64,000 nucleotides of DNA from Stenopsyche tienmushanensis. Taxonomy: Eukaryota; Arthropoda; Insecta; Trichoptera; Stenopsychidae. The notes below the pieces were generated by a model. That model was not told the origin of the DNA, ran no database searches, and saw only the letters and a program-made list of their open reading frames with translations. The position numbers were made by a program, and so were the translations under genes. Where the stretch lies: NCBI GenBank assembly GCA_008973525.1, contig WACJ01000101.1, positions 930,001 through 994,000 on the forward strand, written 5' to 3'. Below, one piece after another: positions 33,952 through 45,321 of the stretch (position 1 is its first letter; each line of letters begins with the position of its first letter).

Positions 33952-35181
33952 CCACCATTTACGTCTATCCTGAGTCTCTTCTCTCTGATTGCCCAGGCTC
34001 AGACGTATGCTGTTTATGTATACCTGTCTATCTTAGCATAGATGAGTTCTTGCGATGGGTCTACCACCATTCGGTCCCGAATCTAATATGGCACAAGGGG
34101 CTCTATGATTACCTGCCCAATGCAGACGGTGGCGAAGAACGAAACGGATAATTAACGTTTCGCTGTACATGTTTATGACTGAATTCAATTGAACCTCGTT
34201 ACTTCGGAGCCCAAGTTATTTTGTCAATATTAAATGTGGTTAGTTGCAACGTGATTTAAATTTTCTAAAATGTCTTTCTATTGTGTTTTTTAAAATTATT
34301 TTTGAATTCATTGACTCTCAATAAACTATTTTATTTGAAGCAAACGGCATTTATTAGATTTTCAATGCAAAATTTCCGATTTAATTTCCATTGAAGTCTA
34401 CGAGGACAATTAACAGGATTCAATTTTCTCTTTTTAGGTCATTCTACAATTCTGCGATTTCAGACTAAGTGCTTTGTGAACAGTCTTAAAAATAACGTTC
34501 TCACAGAAACATTAACGATGGATGCTATGTAATTATTATTTAATTATTTAATCAGTACTTAAAGATAAAAAGTACCATCTGATCATATGGAAATGATGAG
34601 AAAAAAAGAATGGCGTGAAAATTAAGCCTCAATACGCTTTAAAGGATCACACACCATAAATCAGGTGAATTAACTCCTCAAACAAAATACATACAACAAC
34701 GATAATATTTGCGTATGCAAACATGCGGTGTATAAAAAAGTTCAAATAAAGGTCGGTTTTAATTACCTCTCACGTATCATTACTCATTCATTCCATTTGG
34801 TGAAACAATGAAATTCGACTACAATTTAGAGAGATTATGTGCATACATTTTCCCAGGGGATGTTTTTATGCGATAAGAGAATTACGCCACATTTACAGCA
34901 TCCTTTTGCATTCGGCGCTAATCTGACTGTGGTTTTCCCGGGCCATCCCCGTCGCCGGGGGGTGGTTGTGGAACGATTGATTAATGATCGCGCAAAAATG
35001 TCAACCTGAACGAGTTGTCCTGGTGCAACAATGAGGGGGTTGAAATGAGTCAATGCCCAGATTATAGACCCTTTTGTTTGGGAGCTTTTGAATCGTATTT
35101 AAAGCTGTCAGCGCGCTGATCGCGTCAATCAAAAGTGTACCATTTGACCGCCCTATTCGGAATATCGCTTATTTAAAAAAT
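33952..35181. other. No gene; candidate regulatory block at 34810-35060
   Basis: 34810-35060 is GC-rich, single-copy in this window and packed with motif-like strings: TTTTATGCGATAAGAG at 34863 (Hox-like plus GATA-like), TGTGGTTTT (RUNX-like, 34928) and CCCCGTCGCCGGGGGG (34947). There is no supported coding frame. It could be a conserved enhancer in an otherwise transposon-filled region. Confidence 0.3.
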
Positions 35182-35320
35182 TGCATGATGCGGCAGGAAA
35201 ACTTCCTTATTTGAAACGCGCACACCCAAGGGATAATTATTTCGAAAATAATATAATGGTTTTCATTTAAAAGAGCAAAAATTAATTAATGTATTCCTGA
35301 TCGAAAATTGATTGTTTGTG
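35182..35320. repeat. TACAGGATG-family MITE, left-end remnant
   Basis: TGCATGATGCGGCAGGAAAA and CTTCCTTATTTGAAA match 27414 and 10667; the right end is not clear. Confidence 0.6.
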
Positions 35321-35329
35321 GATTGGGGT

Positions 35330-35410
35330 ATAAATATTAACCCAAATATTACTAAAGTCAATTATTCGAACAATGAATATGAAATTGGTAAAGCATTCGA
35401 ATATTTTATT
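35330..35410. repeat. hAT-type ATTCGAAT element, left-end remnant
   Basis: CAATTATTCGAACAATGAAT and GAAATTGGTAAAGCATTCG match the left sub-terminal region of 3894-4669 and 55590-57315. The TAGGGGTCCC tip has decayed to GGGGTATAAATATTAACCC. Confidence 0.6.
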
Positions 35411-37631
35411 TCAGCATGATTATAACAGAAAATATGAATATATATATATATACAATTTATCATTGGAAATTTGCATTAAAAAATTAGGCGTTATCCACGG
35501 ACACACAGATGCCTAATATATGCAATCAAATTGCAAATATCATTATGAATTTGATTTGAACACGTTTTTCGATATTATATCAATATTGACTGACGTCTCT
35601 TTTAATGACAGCACAGCTTGTTAATTCAATTATCATTTCCATTTTGGATAATAATTTCCATGAACTATAACGTCTATATCATTTGATATGATGCTGATTT
35701 GTGATGTGCAGAACATTTGTAGTATAAATGTCAGATGCATGGCTAGCTGTCCGAAAATTTATGCTGATTGTTTGAAATGAGCTTCATTTGGATACCTCAA
35801 ACACGTAAATCCTCCCTGAATATCAAGATAATAGACTCCAATCCTGAATTTAAGATAATTTCATAGTTAATTCGGATTAGAGCTAGAAACTCCAGTGAAT
35901 AATTGGATCAAAATCTGTCACCTATTTTGAATTTATTTGTGTTTTTAAATGACTAATTTAATAATATAATGTATAATTAGTTGGCATACATCAAAAGAAA
36001 ATGGATTTTTCTTTTGTGTCTAGTTTTTTTTTAGTGGGACGAAACAAATTTAAATACACTTCCATTTTAAGAGTTGTCTTCAACTTGTCCATTGTCTGAG
36101 AGAGTTTCGCTACAAACAAAGCTTTATTCGACGATCTCTCTGACTTTCTTAATTACAGATGATGAAAATAATTTATATTTAAAGTATTATTTGAAATTCA
36201 ACGCCAAGTCTAGCATCGAAAAATTACCTGCGATGTAGGAGAATAACGGTTTTAATGAAGTTAAAAAAAAGTTATAAATTAATAAAATAAGTCCTGCGAA
36301 ACGTGTAAGTTTTAAATTCCATTATCCTGCCTAAAGTTTGAGAAACGCCGCTTGAATGTGTTCATTTGTATGTAGAATTATAAATTGAAATTATATATTC
36401 TATCAATATTATACATCAAAATACAATTTAATTGATGGTTTTATGCGGGAAAACTCGGTTATAACGAGTATAAAATAATTAAAAAAATCAAAGATCGTAC
36501 CCAATTTTTGCGGCATCTTTTGCAACAAATATAATAAATTGATTACTTTTAAAACTATTAAAATCAGACTTTTATTTTCAAAATGGATAAGTGCTTATTT
36601 TGACCGGAATCCAATGAACGAGAACGTATTGTATGATTAAAAATATGGTTCATCAAACACAATAAATTCAAATATTTAGCAATTTTATCGCTCGTTATAA
36701 CCGTGATCATATTAAAATTAAGCTCAAAATGAATTATTTTAATCGTAATAAATATGTTTAATATGCTTATTGTGGTATTAAATGCCTCATAATGATTGAA
36801 GGTATTTGGCCATCTTAAAACGCATTTCTGGTTTCTTTTTCGCTCTTGTAATAATTCAAAGCGCTCTTAAACGATGAGAGTATGTAGCGCCATTGAGATT
36901 CAATCAGTTTATCGCAAAATTGCCTTATATATTCAAAAGTTGCAATTCCCAAGACACAATTGTATCGGCATGTGCTTGTCTCGCCTTGTCGATTTTCTGC
37001 AGCGGAAAAGTTTCTCTTCTGCATTCGATAATAATTTTTCAATAGCAGACAGGTTGGTGCATCTAACTGGGACTTCTATCTGTGTTATAATGGAATATTG
37101 ATTGCAATTTCCATAAATTTATTCAAACTTACATGAAATTTGTCCAACTTTGGCATCGCGTGTTTCCCATACGTTACTTGCGTATTTAGCGAGAGAAGAG
37201 TATGTATGCGAAACTTTTGAAGCTTACTCAATGGCTTGGATTGCTATTTTATACTCAATCATCTTTCAAATGATACATCGCAAACTATATGAATATTCTA
37301 TGAATTTTATTAATGCAAATTTAAGGTGTTTACATATTGAAATGATGCATAATAAACATATAAAGATATATTGATCAGATTAATGATTTTTCAGTTTCAA
37401 TAAATTGAAAAAACCCAAATATAAGTTACTTCCCCCGGAGGAATGTATATTTAAATAAAAAATATGGTTTTAGGACCAAAATTTTACTTTGAATATTTAT
37501 TTTCATAAACTTAAAACATTAAAATAAAGTATTAAAAAATATAAGTTTTTTTATAAAATTTTACTTATATTAAAATTCTAAGTCTGAAATCTTAATGTAT
37601 TTTAAGTTTTCGTTAATGTATTGTAAGGTAA
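35411..37631. other. No gene recognised
   Basis: AT-rich. Overlapping frames at 36815-37101 on both strands have no identifiable domain. Confidence 0.4.
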
Positions 37632-37672
37632 CGTTCAAATCTTGGACAAAGATTCCGTCCAAGACTTGAACG
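37632..37672. repeat. Short hairpin (16-bp arms)
   Basis: CGTTCAAATCTTGGAC (37632-37647) faces GTCCAAGACTTGAACG (37657-37672) with one mismatch and a 9-base loop. It lies in AT-rich DNA beside a more balanced stretch (37640-37900). Confidence 0.7.
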
Positions 37673-39760
37673 ATCCGGGATGAATTTACTTAGGTATATT
37701 TAAGGGATGTTCGTCTCGGTGTTATGTCATTGTATAAATGTAAACATGCCGTCATACATGAAGTTTAGTTGTAGTTAGGTGTGGAACCATGTATTTAGTA
37801 GTAGCATTTTGGGAACAGACCCTGTTGACGGTCAGGGTTGCCACCTAGTGTCGTTTCAGCGATGAGGAGTTCAATTTCACCCTCTGACATTTATAAGCAT
37901 TTTCTACGTGCATGTTTTTGAATTCGACAAATTCATAGGATTATCCTGACCGTTTGACTGGTTTCAAATTAGTTTTTAAGCCAATGAAGTTGATATATTA
38001 CATGATTGATATAGAAATCATTCAGCATATCAAAAAATGATAAATATACTAGAATCTGAAAAGTTTTGTGCATATAAATAGACAAAGAGGAATAATACTA
38101 CTCGAGAAAATAGCCATAAATCTAGCTCATCAATAAAAGGATTACTGAAAAAGTGGATACACAAGAAAAAGATAATAAACTGATAATTGGAAGAAATATG
38201 ATACTAGAAAGCAGCATAAAAGAGAAATAGATAATGGATTCAATAATCAAAATTGCAACATGGAACGCTGTTGGGCTGAGCAACCATCTTTATGAATTTG
38301 AAATTCATAAGAATATTTTCCTTTATATAATAAAAAAAAAATATTGAACGCATGCAGAAAATAAACATTAAACTATATAGTTATTCTGAGAATGGTGAGA
38401 CCTAGAGTTTTCTCTTATGTAGATTTAGTAACGATGATAAAGGGGACAGTCTTTAAATGTCTCTTTGTATATGGAATAATAATTAAATTAATATCTGTTT
38501 GTGTTATTAATATATCAATCGATAAATTTAGCCAAACTAAATTTGCAGCACTGAGTCAAAATTTGCACATCAATATTAATATTGAAAGTATTGTTTGCAC
38601 GGCGATAAGAAATAGAAAGCCTTAGATGCAAGGTTAAGTGGCGACTTTTATCCATCTCATGCACTTTTTCTTCAGTGCAAGCTCTCAAGTGCACTTTACT
38701 CTTTAATTTGACGTCATACTTCTTCCTTATCTCATTGTGTTAAAACCTTAATTGGCCCTTTTAAGCTGGCATTTTATACTTGGCAATTCGTCGCGATGAA
38801 TTTACTCGCTTTGTGAAAAACTGCCATAATCGTATAACGCAAGTGTGTGAATTTTTTAATGATTAATACGTGCATTTATATTTACGATGAACGTTTAAAT
38901 ATTTTTGACGTTGAATAATCGAGCAAATAGCTTAAATTTGTTCTTAAAAAGCTTCAAGCAAAATAAGCGATTCTCAAAAAAGATGCAAGCTCTCACATGT
39001 TTACATACGAAATGTACGATTTTTTGGTTTGGCGTGAATTTTGGAAAAACAGCATTTTTTAATTTTTCACAAATTGATCCACAGTTTTCCAAGCAAAACA
39101 AGCATGAACTCCAAATATAAAACATATTAAATTAGATGTGTGCTATTGGATGCTTTGATTTTTGTAATTTTAGAGACTAACTAATTTTATTGATCAAGAA
39201 TGATGCAGAAACTAAAGCTTACAAATCATACAACAATGAAAAAAATGTGCAAATATGTTTCCTTTATCGTATCTGGTATTACGTATATACAAGACGAAAT
39301 ATAAAATTACCAACCTTCAATACTTAATCTAGAGTGATCTCATTTCTAATGAATGAGATCGTTGCAATTTATCACCTGTTAAATATTTAGTTGTGATATT
39401 GAACCGATTCGATTTATTATGAATACATATATTGTTTTAAAAGTGTTTACATTAGGCATCTGTCCTTAAGTTCATATGATTATTATTTTCGAATGATATC
39501 AATGCTTTCTCAAAATTATTTGGCTCACGTCATTTTTTCATATACGTATTCTGTCTCCAACCAAACGACAGATCAGATTAGTCCTTCAGTTCCTCTCAAA
39601 GAGATCAGTTCCTCAATTCCTCTCAGATTGACTCCATATCCGTACTCCCTTGACGAGAGTATTCTCATCGCGCCTTGCGACAGCATCGTGACTATTGTAA
39701 ATCAAATTCAAAAATAAATATATATTGTGACAAAAAAAAATCCGTCAATCAAATCCCTCA
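37673..39760. other. No gene recognised
   Basis: AT-rich with chance frames, including mirror frames at 38895-39125. The 39493-39717 frame (Ser/Pro-rich) has no recognised motif. Confidence 0.4.
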
Positions 39761-40704
39761 TCTAATATATAAAAATAAGTTGCGTTTGCCGGCTTATGCT
39801 CGGGCGATATGCGTTGATATGCGCGTTCATCGGATTGAGATAAAACTTGGTCCACTTATTGCCAAGGAATCAGGGGGTGACATAGGCATAGTACAATTAA
39901 CTTACAGTAGATTTTTAATTCAAAACTTAATGTGTGAAAGTTGTTGATTCCGACGTGTTTGAGATTATGCGTTGCTAAGGCTATAGGTATATAGTACCTA
40001 CAAGTTGTAGTAGGAGGCGTCGTGTCGTCTCATACGCCTGCATTCAAACAGTAAACGTCAAACGTCAATGTCATTTGCAGGTTATCCATCGGCGTGAGTC
40101 AAATTATATCCAAATTATTTATCGCAAGCACTTTTAAAATGCTTCATTTCATTCATCGCTTATTCACGTACGTAACAATCGAAAAAGTACGTTTGAGTGC
40201 TATCCGATCAAAATCAGACGACCAACGTGCAACGACAATCGAAATTACATGTTCATTTGAATATTGCTGCATTTCAATATGATATTCATTACGATTACAG
40301 TTTGCATCCCAGTGTAAAATGGATAATGGTTAAATCCTGTTAACGGGGGGCAAATTTATTGGTAAATTGAAAACGCCTTCATTTCGACACAATGAAAACA
40401 AACAAACCTAACCCAACCAGATTTGAATTTAAATTTAATTTAAAAAATAAAAACAAGAAACAAATGAATAATTATTTTATTTAATAACAATATGTTGACG
40501 TTGAAATCAACAATATATGGATCTTCTTTTTCATCGAAAACATTCAAAGCTCATACCAACGTTGGATATTGTCGTGCAAATTGTACATCCAAATAGGCAG
40601 TGATATGACAGTAGTCAGTATTGAAAGACTTGATGCGCGCAACGATCGAGTTCAAACTCAATTTCAAACAGGTCGATATATCAGCAGTGACGAGGCTCTT
40701 TGGC
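39761..40704 (+). repeat. Helitron 5' segment, tandem copy 1
   Basis: It appears identical to 40709-41652 wherever I compared them, at an offset of 948 bp. It ends in CTTTGGC; the next four bases GCTT are followed by the second TCTAATATAT start. It is thus the first 944 bp of the element placed head-to-tail in front of a longer copy. Confidence 0.9.
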
Positions 40705-40708
40705 GCTT

Positions 40709-41652
40709 TCTAATATATAAAAATAAGTTGCGTTTGCCGGCTTATGCTCGGGCGATATGCGTTGATATGCGCGTTCATCGGATTGAGATAAAACTTGGTC
40801 CACTTATTGCCAAGGAATCAGGGGGTGACATAGGCATAGTACAATTAACTTACAGTAGATTTTTAATTCAAAACTTAATGTGTGAAAGTTGTTGATTCCG
40901 ACGTGTTTGAGATTATGCGTTGCTAAGGCTATAGGTATATAGTACCTACAAGTTGTAGTAGGAGGCGTCGTGTCGTCTCATACGCCTGCATTCAAACAGT
41001 AAACGTCAAACGTCAATGTCATTTGCAGGTTATCCATCGGCGTGAGTCAAATTATATCCAAATTATTTATCGCAAGCACTTTTAAAATGCTTCATTTCAT
41101 TCATCGCTTATTCACGTACGTAACAATCGAAAAAGTACGTTTGAGTGCTATCCGATCAAAATCAGACGACCAACGTGCAACGACAATCGAAATTACATGT
41201 TCATTTGAATATTGCTGCATTTCAATATGATATTCATTACGATTACAGTTTGCATCCCAGTGTAAAATGGATAATGGTTAAATCCTGTTAACGGGGGGCA
41301 AATTTATTGGTAAATTGAAAACGCCTTCATTTCGACACAATGAAAACAAACAAACCTAACCCAACCAGATTTGAATTTAAATTTAATTTAAAAAATAAAA
41401 ACAAGAAACAAATGAATAATTATTTTATTTAATAACAATATGTTGACGTTGAAATCAACAATATATGGATCTTCTTTTTCATCGAAAACATTCAAAGCTC
41501 ATACCAACGTTGGATATTGTCGTGCAAATTGTACATCCAAATAGGCAGTGATATGACAGTAGTCAGTATTGAAAGACTTGATGCGCGCAACGATCGAGTT
41601 CAAACTCAATTTCAAACAGGTCGATATATCAGCAGTGACGAGGCTCTTTGGC
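40709..41652 (+). repeat. Helitron 5' segment, tandem copy 2
   Basis: Same sequence as 39761-40704, but continuing at 41653 into the coding relic. Contains the start of the frame that reads YIQIGSDMTVV. Confidence 0.9.
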
Positions 41653-41945
41653 CTATTTTGAGCTTCCTAATTCACAGTAGCAATCCGAATGTTGTTCATC
41701 TCAGTGTTCATCTCGAAAATGGACAAAGGCAGACACTGCAAGAAAAGTTGCTGCTGAACCAACACTTGCGCTGTGTGAAGAAAATGTATTTGCAGAGACA
41801 TTATTGTACGCACAAGTTCCTAACTATTATACATGAAATACTACATCCGGGAATTTTCAACGACGTAAGCAAGGGATGCGTGACGAAGGCTATCGAAATC
41901 TGTATTCATCTAATGCATTGGGCCGTATTTACACATTACATCTAA
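41517..41945 (+). pseudogene. Helitron RepHel fragment between Rep and helicase
   Basis: The 142-residue frame has YIQIGSDMTVVSIERL, then VQTQFQTGRYISSDEALWPI, LSFLIHSSNPNVVHLSVHLE and NGQRQTLQEKLLL. This is the conserved linker of Helitron RepHel proteins (YxxKGxDxAxxx, xMGRYISSxEAxWRIL, HPxVxxLxVHLExxQ). The frame is disrupted after HYCTHKFL and a shift is needed to reach the later HPGIF and R-I-Y-T-L-type parts near 41850-41930. The upstream Rep catalytic motifs (HUH and the Tyr pair) are absent. The same start is present in the partial copy at 40569, where it breaks off after EALW. Confidence 0.82.
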
Positions 41946-42256
41946 ATAAAGCCGATTGTTACTATTTAAGAATGCTGTTGGTTAATGTCAAATGCCATAC
42001 TTCATTGAGAAAGGTCGAAAGGAAATTCGAACATTACTCGCCATCATTTTAACCACATATTCGTCATCCAACCCGAAAGATTTGTGGTAAAAAATCAGAG
42101 AGGATTTGAGCGAAGACATTTACACACCGTTAGCAATGACAGTTCAATTGAGTTTTTGGACAATATTTTCAATCAAGCTCTGATCTAAATCGAAGACATT
42201 TGCTTAACCATTAACATCAAAGAATTCATTCAACAAGAATTCGTTCTGCACTTGAA

Positions 42257-42649
42257 TTGGATGCATTTGTCGAAGCAAACGAACAACTTTTGCTTGCGGA
42301 ACAAAAATTTACTTACGATACAATTACAAATGGCAGAGGTGGTCTGTTCTTCCTTGATCCGTCTGGTGGTACTGGAAAAACGTTTCTCATCAGTTTACTA
42401 TTGGCTCACATTCGATCTCAAAATAGAATTGCTTTAGCTCTTGCTTCATTAGGTATTGCGGCAACATTATTAGATGGTGGACGAACTGCGCATTCGGCAC
42501 TCAAATTGCTATTAGATATGCATTTATCGGAAGCTCCGACATGTAAAATTCCTAAAGTTTCTGATATAGCTAAAGTTTTGAAAATTTGCAAGGTGATTAT
42601 GGTGGGACGAATGCAATGCTTGATCGAACTCTTAAAGACTTACGATTAA
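42257..42649 (+). pseudogene. Helitron Pif1-like helicase N-terminal fragment
   Basis: The frame reads TNGRGGLFFLDPSGGTGKTF, then LISLLLAHIRSQNRIALALA, SLGIAATLLDGGRTAHSALK. This is the Pif1-like SF1 helicase of Helitrons with Walker A (GGTGKT) and motif Ia (SLGIAATLL, GGRTAHS). The first Gly of the usual GPGGTGKT is replaced by Pro-Ser. The frame shifts after KVIMVGR and ends at 42649. In a later frame, DIRQPLPVIP (about 42690-42720) is the Walker B-adjacent motif, followed by SHLWRDVQKLTLKTNMRVHL and a stop. A weaker continuation reaches 43450. It is not functional. Confidence 0.88.
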
Positions 42650-43460
42650 ATGCAAAACCGTTTGGTGGCGCTCTAATTTTATTGTGTGGCCGACATTCGA
42701 CAACCTCTTCCAGTGATACCTTCATCGACACCAGCTGATGCTTGCCTCAAAGCATCGCATCTTTGGAGAGACGTGCAAAAACTAACATTAAAGACAAATA
42801 TGCGCGTACATTTGTAGCGTGATGCGTCGGCAGCCACATTTTTAAAACGACTATTGAACATTGGTGAATGAAAAATGCATGTTGATGCTTCCAAGTGTAT
42901 TTCATTTCCATCGAACTTTTGCGTTGTTGTGCTATTCATCGATTTACTCATTCAGAAAGTTTTTCCGCAGATTTTTAGTAATTATAAAAATCATTATTGG
43001 CTTTGCGAACATGCTATTTTGGCAGCAGAAAACACTAACGTCAATACAATCAACCACACAATACAATAACAAATTGCAAGCGATTCTGTTACCTACAAAT
43101 CGATTGATAGCGCCATGAATGCAGACCAAGTTGTTAACTATCCAATCGAGTTTTTAAATTCGTCGGATCTTCTTTGATGTGCCCCTGTTCAAATTGGAAC
43201 AAGACTCACTATGAAGAAACTGATGCCGAATATCATCGAGACAACTATATATTCTTAATGGAAAGTCGAAAGGAAAAGATGTGCTCATTCCCATCGACGT
43301 GTCATTTGATAAGAGACGACTGCAGCTCCCCGTTGGACTTGCATTCTCAATGAATCTAGAAAATCCACGTTGGACAGCCGAGAAATTTATTTGTATTTGC
43401 TAAAGACGGAAAAACCAAAACTATTGTCTACCCTAAAGCACTTAGTAGAACAATTAAGTA
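42650..43460 (+). pseudogene. Helitron helicase C-terminal half, frameshifted
   Basis: After several shifts the plus strand carries KMHVDASKCISFPSNFCVVV (42869-42930), a KVFPQIFSNYKNHYWLCEHA block (42956-43015), AAENTNVNTINHTIQQ, and near 43320 RLQLPVGLAFSMNLE then near 43400 AKDGKTKTIVYPKAL. In intact Helitrons these follow the Walker motifs (ILAPKNxxVxxIN, QxxFPxxxxFAMTINKxQGQT). The FAMTINK and Q-G-Q motifs are altered (FSMNLE) and neighbouring residues missing. Confidence 0.75.
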
Positions 43461-43646
43461 AGCAAAATATATGCTTTTAATATTTTTTTCTTTATATATC
43501 ATTCAATATCAATAAATGTATTCATTGCCGGAAAAAATGTCATTATTTATATCATTGCTAATTAAACAAGATAACTATTTCAAATTTCAAATGGTATTTT
43601 TAGAACTATTTCTTCTGTGGCAGCAACGCGCCGGGTACCAGCTAGT

Positions 43647-44389
43647 TTAATATATAAAACTGTTGCAAAAGTGGAATTCATTAAACCCAATCATAAAATT
43701 ACAAACAATCGTTTTTAAAGCATAAAACTGAGCACGTGCTGAATTTAAACGAGATTGTGCGAAAATAATGGATTTCTTTTGGGATGACCTAATATATCAT
43801 CACGATTGATATAAAATTGCAATGCTCCCAAAATAAGATACCCTCCGAAACTCCTTCTGTTATTTTTTTTTTTGGCTTAAGAGAGTCGTTTACTTATTAG
43901 ATATTTTAAGCCATAAAATCAAATTTAAAACAACAAGAAGATTGTTTCTTTATTATTTAAATTTGGTGAATAAAGAATGGTGTTAGATGTGAACTTCTTT
44001 GTATTAGTCATGTTTGTCATTTAAAAGTAGCTTTCATTTGAATCTGCATGTTTCTGTGAAAGAGGATTGTCCACTTTTTTACATATTAAGACAAACAGTA
44101 AAAAATGTACAAATCATATTTGGCTTTTATTAACGTGGATTTACAGATTATGAAGCTGGTTGCTAAAATTTAAGTACAATAATTATGAAGTAGTATTAGC
44201 GTGTACTGGTTACATTCTTGTTATAAAAAGGGGTGGTGATTAAAAAATGTCAGTAGACAGACAGTGCAAGACAACAACTCTAATTGACGGACAATCTTTG
44301 TTGTTCTTGTTAAAATTTGCAGACCGAGAAAGCACTTTAGAAGTTTGTCATTGACGTGTCAGTGAGTTGTCGTACACGGGTTTGAATGG
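43647..44389. other. No feature recognised
   Basis: AT-rich flank of the Helitron. Confidence 0.4.
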
Positions 44390-44700
44390 GGACGATTAAT
44401 TACTCAAAAAGGCTTTGGGCCGGTTTCCGCAGCGTGTGGTGATTAAGAGTCACAGTTGAAGTTGGAGAACAGTTGAACCTGCCGGGGTATAAACCACAGG
44501 TCCCTAACAAGCACTGTCGCCGGTAACAGCGCCCCGGGCTGACGCCCCAGCCTAATTACTCTACAATGGGCGCCTCCACGCCTACACTTCAAAAATTATA
44601 CGTCAGCCCGCAACACAGAGCCGCTTAAATATAAAAAGCCCTTTTCTCGACCATACGCCTTCTCACTCCCCCTCCCCCAATTTATTAATTTTATCAAAAG
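44390..44700 (+). promoter_or_regulatory. GC-rich island with TATA-like boxes (candidate)
   Basis: One of the most GC-rich non-repeat blocks of the window. It contains GGGGTATAAACCACAGG (44484), CGCCCCGGGCTGACGCCCC (44530) and TAAATATAAAAAGCCC near 44626, then a pyrimidine-rich run CTCACTCCCCCTCCCCCAA (44672-44690). It could be a core promoter, an enhancer or an intron end. No transcription start can be assigned. Confidence 0.25.
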
Positions 44701-44783
44701 CCATTCATGGTGTCAACGCACAGAATAATGCTTTGTTCTACAGCTTCAACGATGAGAGTCACATCCTCGCCGAACAAAGCAAG
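44701..44783 (+). other. Candidate 83-bp internal exon
   Basis: It is preceded by a pyrimidine-rich tract and ATCAAAAG (possible acceptor) and followed by AAG|GTAACA (possible donor, 44784). In one phase it reads HGVNAQNNALFYSFNDESHI then LAEQSK without stops, in codon usage unlike the AT-rich flanks. No protein family was recognised. An alternative frame beginning at ATG 44707 is also open to the donor. It could be a host exon, which would place this DNA inside a gene on the plus strand. Confidence 0.28.
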
Positions 44784-45286
44784 GTAACAATTATCTGCAA
44801 TTAACGCCACCTGTATTGTGAAAAAATACGCCAAAAATAAAGTCTACATGTTTCGGAAGGGTTAAGCCTTCAATGCAGAAAAAAACACAAAGGCACAATA
44901 GAAAAATAATGGAAAGTTCAATAAACCTTTTCCGACGCTTCAATATAATATTTTTTCTGATGAAAACTTTAACAAAACTTCAAAAATACTCACGTGATTA
45001 TCTACATTTTGTATTTATTGCAACGTCATTAATATAACATGATATTCAATAGCGTTTTATGCTATGAAATACGTACATAAAGAATATTTTTTATATACGA
45101 CATGTCATCACGATGATCAAAAAATAGATATTGAAAAAGCTTTCAATCATGTCAAATGCTGAACTTCAATGGATTTAAGTGCCTATAATTGTTTTCTTTC
45201 TAAATCTCCAAATAAAAGTTTAATTTTGTGTGACTAATCATTTAGAGTAGTATAGTACGTATAGTTCCTTCGCATATTGAGATTAC
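44784..45286. other. No feature recognised
   Basis: AT-rich, follows the candidate exon. Confidence 0.35.
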
Positions 45287-45321
45287 AAATTCTTCCCGTG
45301 GACTTGCCACGGGAAGAATTT
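45287..45321. repeat. Perfect 15-bp hairpin with 5-base loop
   Basis: AAATTCTTCCCGTGG (45287-45301) faces CCACGGGAAGAATTT (45307-45321) with loop ACTTG. No mismatch. Too short for a typical pre-miRNA; it may be the core of a small foldback repeat or a chance inverted duplication. A third TCTTCCCA lies just downstream (45323). Confidence 0.85.

Larger units (their letters stand above)
39761..43646 (+). mobile_element. Helitron, decayed, with duplicated 5' segment
   Basis: The 5' end TCTAATATATAAAAATAAG starts after an A (39760). The 3' end has a CGCGCCGGGTACCAGCTAGT terminus (43627-43646) and is followed by T (43647), as expected for Helitron insertion between A and T with a CTAGT tail. Inside are Helitron protein relics (41517-43450) in plus orientation. 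The HUH Rep endonuclease motif is not present, so the 5' half of RepHel is deleted. Positions 39761-40704 are repeated at 40709-41652. Frames that recur 948 bp apart reflect that duplication. Confidence 0.88.

Noticed and set aside
38895..39125. Overlapping frames on both strands as a gene
   Set aside because: Low-complexity Lys/Phe/Leu composition expected from AT-rich DNA; no motif on either strand.
40094..41230. Identical 62-residue frames at 40094 and 41042 as a possible gene family
   Set aside because: They are explained by the 944-bp duplication of the non-coding Helitron 5' region and have no known domain.
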